NCBI GenBank assembly: GCA_024641835.1
Contig: JAHECH010000344.1
Coordinates: forward strand, 1 to 5,462
Length of the DNA: 5,462 bases
Source: Deltaproteobacteria bacterium
GTDB lineage: Bacteria; Desulfobacterota; DSM-4660; Desulfatiglandales; HGW-15
Direction: 5' to 3'
The notes beneath the pieces are model-generated. The model had not been told where the DNA came from, did not search any database, and saw only the letters and a list, made by a program, of their open reading frames with translations. Below are positions 1 to 3,569 of this stretch, piece after piece (positions within the stretch are counted from its first letter, which is position 1; every line of letters starts with the position of its first letter). Position numbers and translations under genes: made by a program.

Positions 1-387
1 CAAAAGAAATCGCGGGCCAAGTCCCTGCACCTGCACCCAGGATCCAGTAGCCGGTTCAATCTGACCTTCGCTCAAAATGGATTGACCCAGTAAAAGCAAC
101 TCGTCAACCTCTCGGCGCAATCCGGCATCTCCATCTGCCGCCACCACCAGAGATTGAGCTGCTTGATAGCAGTCCATTTCTCCCGCAAAGAAAGCTCCTT
201 TGATTTCCGGAGGCAGGATCACGCGCGATTGAAAACGATCCGGAAGGACTTGGCCGAGAGGAATGTAAACTACACGAGTCGCCCGATGAACTGTGCCTTG
301 TTCCTTAACAGGTTCAAGTAGAGGGGTGGCTTGTGTTTCTACGGTTTGCGTTAACTGACTCAGGTCTTTATGGGTTCTTTTCGGCAT
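1..387 (-). CDS. parB: ParB-family partition protein, N-terminal part (runs off left edge)
   Basis: The 129 visible codons start at an ATG (387-385) preceded 7 nt upstream by a strong Shine-Dalgarno, GAAGGAG (395-401). After a polar leader of about 35 residues comes a ParB/Srx-like segment: IPLGQVLPDRFQSR (42-55) matches the usual 'I-x-x-I-x-P-x-x-Q-x-R' opening, and LLLLGQSILSEGQIEPATG (97-115) matches the 'L-x-x-S-I-x-x-x-G-x-x-x-P' helix. About 40 residues separate the two, longer than in chromosomal ParB. The CTP-binding GERR-type motif, the HTH and the dimerisation domain would lie outside the window. ParB proteins bind a centromere (parS), spread as CTP clamps and stimulate ParA. The gene lies 42 bp downstream of parA on the same strand, with a 28-bp palindrome between them. 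The family call is fairly secure from the motifs and the parA neighbour; a ParB-like nuclease is the alternative. Confidence 0.8.
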   Translation of the reverse strand, partial: MPKRTHKDLSQLTQTVETQATPLLEPVKEQGTVHRATRVVYIPLGQVLPDRFQSRVILPPEIKGAFFAGEMDCYQAAQSLVVAADGDAGLRREVDELLLLGQSILSEGQIEPATGSWVQVQGLGPRFLL

Positions 388-401
388 CTGAAATCTCCTT
401 C

Positions 402-429
402 AAAAAGTGTACCCGCGGGTACACTTTTT
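402..429. repeat. Perfect 28-bp palindrome between parA and parB (parS/operator or terminator candidate)
   Basis: The arms are 14 bp each with no spacer and no mismatch. The GC-rich core GTGTACCCGCGGGTACAC (407-424) is flanked by A5 and T5. It begins next to the parA stop codon and ends just before the parB Shine-Dalgarno. Such symmetry fits a homodimeric protein site (centromere or operator). The A5-stem-T5 layout would also serve as a bidirectional intrinsic terminator or attenuator lowering parB relative to parA, although the hairpin would have to open a few central pairs to form a loop. It does not match the chromosomal parS consensus. The function is inferred; the palindrome itself is directly visible. 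Confidence 0.85.
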
Positions 430-1296
430 TTACCCCATACGCTGTCGAATTTCCTCAGCCACATGGGCGAATTCCTGAGTCGCTGGATTCGCGCTCATCA
501 ACTGATCCGACCTGCGAGCCGGCTTAAAACTAAAAATATCCAGGCCTTCGCTGTTGGCATAGCTGACATCCGCGCGTCTGCTGATGGGAGTCAAAATGTG
601 ACTATTATATTGTCCGCGAAGCGAAGCGAGGAATTCATTCTGTTCCTGCTGACGAAAGTCACACATGGTGGGCAGGATTCCCAAAAATTGCAAGCGGGGA
701 TTATGTTGACGTTGGACGCTTTGAATGGTCTTAAGCGCACTCGTGAGACCCTCGATACTGGGCGCCTCCAGCTGGCACGGGATTACCACATGCGTGCTGC
801 CAACCAGGGAGTTGATCGAGAGATAGCTCAAACCCGGCGGATTATCAATCACGACATACTGATAAAAGGGTTCGACGGTCTCCAGGATTCCCCGCAAGCG
901 AAACAACCCATCAATGGGATCATTCTTCAAAACCGTATCCACATTCGGCATCTTGTCTTTGGAGGAGGGGATAAAATCCATATTGCGCCGGGCGCCATGA
1001 GGAATCTCCGAGGTTCGGATGATATCTGTGACCGGAAGAGCTGTGTCCATCATGAGCAAACCGGCAATATTATCGTAAGGGCCCAATCCCGTTGGCCGGC
1101 GTTGCCCGAAGAAACCTCCCGAGAGCGTAATCTCTGAGTGAGTCTGTTGATCGAGGTCAATGATCAAAACGCGCCCGGGTTCTTCATCTGTCCCAGCCTC
1201 ATGAGACATCATCAACGCGAACGCTGCGCCAAGGTTAATGGTGGTCGTGGTCTTACCTACGCCACCTTTCTGATTGAACACAGACAGGACTTTCAT
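430..1296 (-). CDS. parA: ParA-family partition ATPase
   Basis: This 288-aa protein has every ParA/MinD-superfamily signature in order. The deviant Walker A KGGVGKTT is at 10-17 (signature Lys10, catalytic Lys15). Walker A' is DLDQQ at 47-51, with Gln where Pro is usual. Walker B is YVVIDNPPG at 147-155, with Asn replacing the more common Thr. The segment LGILPTMCDFRQQEQNEFL (205-223) matches the 'G-i-l-x-T-x-x-D' region, and the C-terminal SRRADVSYANSEGLDIF is typical. There is no N-terminal HTH, so this is a short type Ib-like or chromosomal-style ParA. An acidic insertion (31-41) lies between the P-loop helix and Walker A'. ParA binds DNA nonspecifically in its ATP form and moves ParB-parS complexes over the nucleoid. 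The start is supported by GAAGGAAGG (1301-1309), 4 nt upstream. It is co-directional with parB and divergent from the ExeA-like gene. Confidence 0.93.
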   Translation of the reverse strand: MKVLSVFNQKGGVGKTTTTINLGAAFALMMSHEAGTDEEPGRVLIIDLDQQTHSEITLSGGFFGQRRPTGLGPYDNIAGLLMMDTALPVTDIIRTSEIPHGARRNMDFIPSSKDKMPNVDTVLKNDPIDGLFRLRGILETVEPFYQYVVIDNPPGLSYLSINSLVGSTHVVIPCQLEAPSIEGLTSALKTIQSVQRQHNPRLQFLGILPTMCDFRQQEQNEFLASLRGQYNSHILTPISRRADVSYANSEGLDIFSFKPARRSDQLMSANPATQEFAHVAEEIRQRMG

Positions 1297-1379
1297 GCTG
1301 CCTTCCTTCGAATAAATATATAATTTCCAATTGTTGGACTGTTATTCTGGGTACAGTTACACACAGTTGAATTATCTTC

Positions 1380-1408
1380 ATTATAGCCACGAAAACAGTA
1401 AATAACAA
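1380..1408 (-). promoter_or_regulatory. Predicted sigma-70 promoter of parA(B)
   Basis: On the minus strand, a perfect -10 TATAAT (1385-1380) lies 17 bp from a -35 TTGTTA (1408-1403, 4 of 6 to consensus). The predicted start near 1373 leaves a leader of about 75 nt. That leader contains two direct ACAGTT copies 10 bp apart (1353-1358 and 1363-1368). It also contains GGGTACA (1349-1355), a 7-base match to the arm of the parA-parB palindrome. These could be autoregulatory operator elements. The promoter call is good; the operator is speculative. Confidence 0.6.
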
Positions 1409-1443
1409 GGTTATCGTGTCTCAAAAAGCCTTTTTTACCGCTA

Positions 1444-1472
1444 TTGCATTGATTCTGACCATGATGTACAAT
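1444..1472 (+). promoter_or_regulatory. Possible promoter of the ExeA-like/RHH operon
   Basis: TTGCAT (1444-1449, 3 of 6 to the -35 consensus) lies 17 bp before TACAAT (1467-1472, 5 of 6 to the -10 consensus). Transcription would start near 1479, about 35 nt before the ATPase start codon. It is the best plus-strand candidate in the divergent gap but is only moderate in quality, with no extended -10. Confidence 0.4.
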
Positions 1473-1513
1473 AACAGGAAGGAAAATATCCTAGCTTAGA
1501 ATGGTTCACAGAC

Positions 1514-2407
1514 ATGGTTCAGAGGAAATTAAAATTTCCCAAGGCGGTTCCCATAGTTGCCTATGACAAAATGACCAAACTGACGGTGCGGGAGTTGGGT
1601 TTGCTTGATTTGAATGAGCATCCTTTCCATATTTCCGCGGATCCACGATTCTTGTATCTAACCGAACAACACAAGTCCGCGCTGTCACGTCTCGAGAATA
1701 CCATCGACTGGCGGGAAGGTCTGTCCGTGATCGAGGGGCCGATTGGCGCTGGAAAGACTACCCTGGCACGGCGTCTGTATGAACTCTGCTTGCAGAATGA
1801 CGGACTAGAGCCTGTCTATATTCACACAGCAAGTTATCCAACTCCTGCATCGGCTCTGCGCGATATTGTAAGCCACTATCGGTTGGATTCCCGCCGGGCT
1901 TACCTGGACAAGTTGCGCGATTTCGAGAAGTATCTTATCAGTCTCCGAAAACAAGACAAGAATCCCGTCCTGATCATCGATGACGCTCAGTTGATGGCTG
2001 CCAACAGCCTGCAACCAATTCAGGATTTTCTGAACTTCGATGTGTCATCCAAGTTGATCCAGATCATATTGTTCGGACAGCAGGAGATTCACCGGAACTT
2101 TTCCAAGAAGCCCGCCCTGTTAGATCGTGTTGTATTCTGGCATAGATTAGGCCCCCTTACCTATGCAGAAACACTGCGGATGATCCAGTTTCGGTTGACA
2201 GTCGCCGGTCGCTTTAAGCCGCTTTTTTCCGACCGTGCCTTAGAGCTTCTGTACGGGGCCTCCAAAGGCGTGCCTCGACCCCTCATGATCATATGCAACG
2301 AGACGCTCCACATCTTAGCCGAAACAGGGCGCTTTGAGGCTGACGAGGCCGAAGTCAGTCAGGCCGTTAAAATCTACAACCAACGCTTGAGGAGTGATGA
2401 TGACTAA
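1514..2407 (+). CDS. ExeA/GspA-like AAA+ ATPase
   Basis: This 297-aa P-loop ATPase resembles the ExeA/GspA group, and more loosely the MuB/TniB transposition regulators. The opening LGLLDLNEHPFHISADPRFL (28-47) corresponds to the family's 'g-l-x-x-x-P-F-x-x-x-x-D-p-x-x-l-y' start. Walker A is GPIGAGKTT (75-83), Walker B VLIIDDAQ (152-159), the sensor-1 strand ILFGQQE (185-191), a likely arginine-finger segment LLDRV (202-206) and sensor 2 GVPRP (252-256). It has no transmembrane segment and no peptidoglycan-binding domain, so it is a cytoplasmic ATPase and not a secretion factor. The first in-frame ATG (1514) lacks a clear Shine-Dalgarno; ATG 1571 is an alternative that keeps the whole conserved domain. 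It overlaps the next gene, so the two are an operon. In this replicon it could act as a helicase-loader-like, DNA-remodelling or partition ATPase (inference). Confidence 0.85.
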   Translation: MVQRKLKFPKAVPIVAYDKMTKLTVRELGLLDLNEHPFHISADPRFLYLTEQHKSALSRLENTIDWREGLSVIEGPIGAGKTTLARRLYELCLQNDGLEPVYIHTASYPTPASALRDIVSHYRLDSRRAYLDKLRDFEKYLISLRKQDKNPVLIIDDAQLMAANSLQPIQDFLNFDVSSKLIQIILFGQQEIHRNFSKKPALLDRVVFWHRLGPLTYAETLRMIQFRLTVAGRFKPLFSDRALELLYGASKGVPRPLMIICNETLHILAETGRFEADEAEVSQAVKIYNQRLRSDDD

Positions 2408-2759
2408 AGATACATCAAGAAAAACCAAACCCAATTATCCGTGGGCAGAGTTGTATGATATGGAATCGCATGTGTCAGGTGCCGCTGCTGTCCGCTCGGG
2501 AAAAACAGGACGACCCTCTCGGATCTACCCTCGACGGAAAACATCGGTGATGCTGTCTGATGAGGAACAAGCCGCGTTGGAAAAAATTACTTACTTGATC
2601 CGTCAGGCGATGCGGCCGGGATCGGTGACGAAGAGTCAAGTCTATGGCCTGGCCGTGAGACTACTGGATCATCGAATGGAACAATTGCCCGACCATGTAA
2701 CCAGCTGGAACCAGCTGATCCAATCTTTGTTTGAAGGGGAGAGGTCGCCCAATGTGTAG
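2400..2759 (+). CDS. Small ribbon-helix-helix-like DNA-binding protein (hypothetical)
   Basis: This 119-aa basic protein has no clear named family that I recognise. The middle has the ribbon-helix-helix pattern: a short strand RKTSVML (46-52), helix SDEEQAALEKITYLIRQA (53-70), a turn with PGS, and a second amphipathic helix beginning TKSQVYGLAVRLLDHRM (77-93). Just before it, GKTGRPSR (34-41) resembles an AT-hook core (GRP among basic residues). Three start codons overlap the end of the ATPase gene: GTG 2394, ATG 2397 and ATG 2400. GAGGAG (2389-2394) is spaced best for ATG 2400, 5 nt away. The 8-nt overlap with the ATPase stop implies translational coupling. Immediately downstream lies an AT-rich 8-bp tandem array, the kind of site RHH proteins bind. 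A regulator or centromere-binding role is inferred. Confidence 0.7.
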   Translation: MTKDTSRKTKPNYPWAELYDMESHVSGAAAVRSGKTGRPSRIYPRRKTSVMLSDEEQAALEKITYLIRQAMRPGSVTKSQVYGLAVRLLDHRMEQLPDHVTSWNQLIQSLFEGERSPNV

Positions 2760-2772
2760 GCTATTTTAGGAT

Positions 2773-2828
2773 TTTACTTATTCACTAATTCACTTTTTTA
2801 CTACTTTACTATTTTACTTATTTACTCC
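2773..2828 (+). repeat. Tandem 8-bp array, seven units of TTYACT+2
   Basis: TTTACT or TTCACT begins at 2773, 2781, 2789, 2797, 2805, 2813 and 2821, an exact 8-bp period without a gap. The units are TTTACTTA, TTCACTAA, TTCACTTT, TTTACTAC, TTTACTAT, TTTACTTA and TTTACTCC. A degenerate eighth unit (TTTAGG) precedes it in phase at 2765. The plus strand is free of G from 2771 to 2836, giving strong strand asymmetry. Short direct arrays of 7-8 bp are known operators or centromeres for RHH proteins, such as the omega protein heptads of pSM19035. An AT-rich unwinding element is the alternative. Confidence 0.88.
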
Positions 2829-2916
2829 AAAAACTAGAGCTTTTGTTTTCTCTACTATTTCAGGATCATTCTTTATCAGGAGTAGCAATGTCACCGTAAA
2901 AACGAATTGCCTTTAT
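2829..2916. other. Non-coding spacer between octad array and antisense RNA
   Basis: This AT-rich spacer has no convincing gene. It contains a direct TCAGGA pair (2860-2865 and 2876-2881). It also has a Shine-Dalgarno-like AGGAG (2878-2882) before a three-codon ATG-TCA-CCG-TAA (2888-2899), which I regard as chance. I found no good plus-strand promoter here, so transcription of the rep genes may partly be read-through from the upstream operon. Confidence 0.5.
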
Positions 2917-3024
2917 TAAACAAAGAGGCCCACCTCAAAGAGGTGGGGACCCTGATTTAAAGCGAAACTCCCTTCAGGTTGGCCGCCGGACAGGGAGCAG
3001 GTCGCAGACAAAAACGATTTCTTG
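2917..3024 (-). ncRNA. Candidate counter-transcribed (antisense) RNA upstream of rep
   Basis: A perfect-consensus promoter predicts an RNA start near 3024, and an intrinsic terminator predicts an end near 2917, giving about 108 nt. The first half folds as a stem-loop: GCGA/UCGC (plus coordinates 3002-3005 with 2962-2965) encloses an internal loop. The inner CUCCCU/AGGGAG stem (2992-2997 with 2968-2973) has an 18-nt loop. An A/U-rich single-stranded stretch then leads into the terminator hairpin. No open reading frame of note lies in it. The two-hairpin layout, strong promoter and antisense position ahead of rep match plasmid copy-control RNAs such as CopA or RNAI-like molecules. Sequence family is not recognised; function is inferred from layout. 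Confidence 0.6.
2918..2951 (-). terminator. Intrinsic terminator of the antisense RNA
   Basis: On the minus strand, CCCACCTC and GAGGTGGG form a perfect 8-bp stem (2947-2940 with 2936-2929) around a TTT loop. It can be extended by a GG/CC pair across a two-base bulge. The T-rich TCTTTGTTT tract follows. The plus-strand side has no T-run, so termination is predicted mainly leftward. Confidence 0.65.
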
Positions 3025-3030
3025 CAGTGA

Positions 3031-3058
3031 ATTATAAGCACTTCACTGTATTTGTCAA
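3031..3058 (-). promoter_or_regulatory. Perfect-consensus sigma-70 promoter for the antisense RNA, with overlapping inverted repeat
   Basis: On the minus strand, -35 TTGACA (3058-3053) and -10 TATAAT (3036-3031) both match consensus fully, with a 16-bp spacer. An inverted repeat CAGTGAA (3025-3031) / TTCACTG (3042-3048) with a 10-bp spacer covers the -10 and the spacer. That makes it a plausible repressor site. Its TTCACT hexamer is the same as units two and three of the upstream octad array. Confidence 0.75.
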
Positions 3059-3122
3059 GTCGTTTCTGGTCGGCGTACCTGCTCACCGGTGCCCATGGAG
3101 GGGAAACATTGGATAACCAGAA

Positions 3123-3569
3123 ATGGCTTCATCAAAGTTACGGACTCATCAAGGCAAGTTTATTAGCAATAACGATGGCGGCAGGTCCACGATCATGGGC
3201 TTGTTTCAACGCGATCCGGCCGCGAATCAATTCCAGCGCCTGTCACGCAGCCTTCAGTCCGTCGGAGTGGATGGGGGAGGGCTTACACTTGTTGCCACCG
3301 ATAAAGCCGTTTGCAATTGGATGGAGCCTCATGTACTAACGCCAAAGCTTGCATGCGCAGCCAAAGTAGTAAGTGAAATCCTTGAGGTACGTCTTAAGGT
3401 AAATCCGGGAAATGCAATCACCCAAGCTATCAGAGAAGTTCCGAAATCTCCCTCGGCGGTTTCGGAATTCGTGATCGACGACAACGAATCGGAGGGCGGT
3501 CTATCAGAAACCCGTGAAGTCAACCTTGACGGCGCCAGGCACAGTATTCGAGGTTGCCATGAACTTTGA
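3123..3569 (+). CDS. Hypothetical protein upstream of and overlapping rep; weak DnaA-domain-I-like pattern
   Basis: This is a 148-codon ORF of unknown family. Residues 53-93 (from GLTLVATDKAVCNWMEP through VSEILEVRLKV) follow the pattern of the second half of DnaA domain I: 'g-x-l-T-l-x-a-x-x-x-x-v-x-x-W', then a helix, then 'v-x-v-x-v'. They can be laid beside residues 38-79 of the downstream Rep. The C-terminal third is acidic and probably disordered. ATG 3123 is the first start after an in-frame stop but has no close Shine-Dalgarno; ATG 3195 (residue 25, preceded by AGG) may be the true start. Its TGA (3567-3569) lies 11 bp inside the rep gene, a coupling arrangement. It could be a diverged accessory of Rep or a leader polypeptide whose translation controls rep. 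Whether it is expressed is uncertain. Confidence 0.5.
   Translation: MASSKLRTHQGKFISNNDGGRSTIMGLFQRDPAANQFQRLSRSLQSVGVDGGGLTLVATDKAVCNWMEPHVLTPKLACAAKVVSEILEVRLKVNPGNAITQAIREVPKSPSAVSEFVIDDNESEGGLSETREVNLDGARHSIRGCHEL

Noticed and set aside
370..1137. A long plus-strand ORF (255 codons) opposite parA
   Set aside because: It is antisense to a ParA with complete motifs, shows no recognisable domain, and also runs across the intergenic palindrome; it is a shadow ORF.
1461..1499. Twelve-residue plus-strand leader peptide before the ATPase gene
   Set aside because: It has no Shine-Dalgarno, its ATG would precede the predicted transcription start near 1479, and no attenuator structure is seen.
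2888..2899. Three-codon ORF with a good Shine-Dalgarno (AGGAG, 2878-2882)
   Set aside because: It is too short to distinguish from chance, and no plus-strand promoter supports it.
3095..3166. Short 23-residue ORF upstream of the 148-codon ORF
   Set aside because: It lacks a ribosome-binding site and a recognisable sequence, and it overlaps the start of the longer ORF in another frame.
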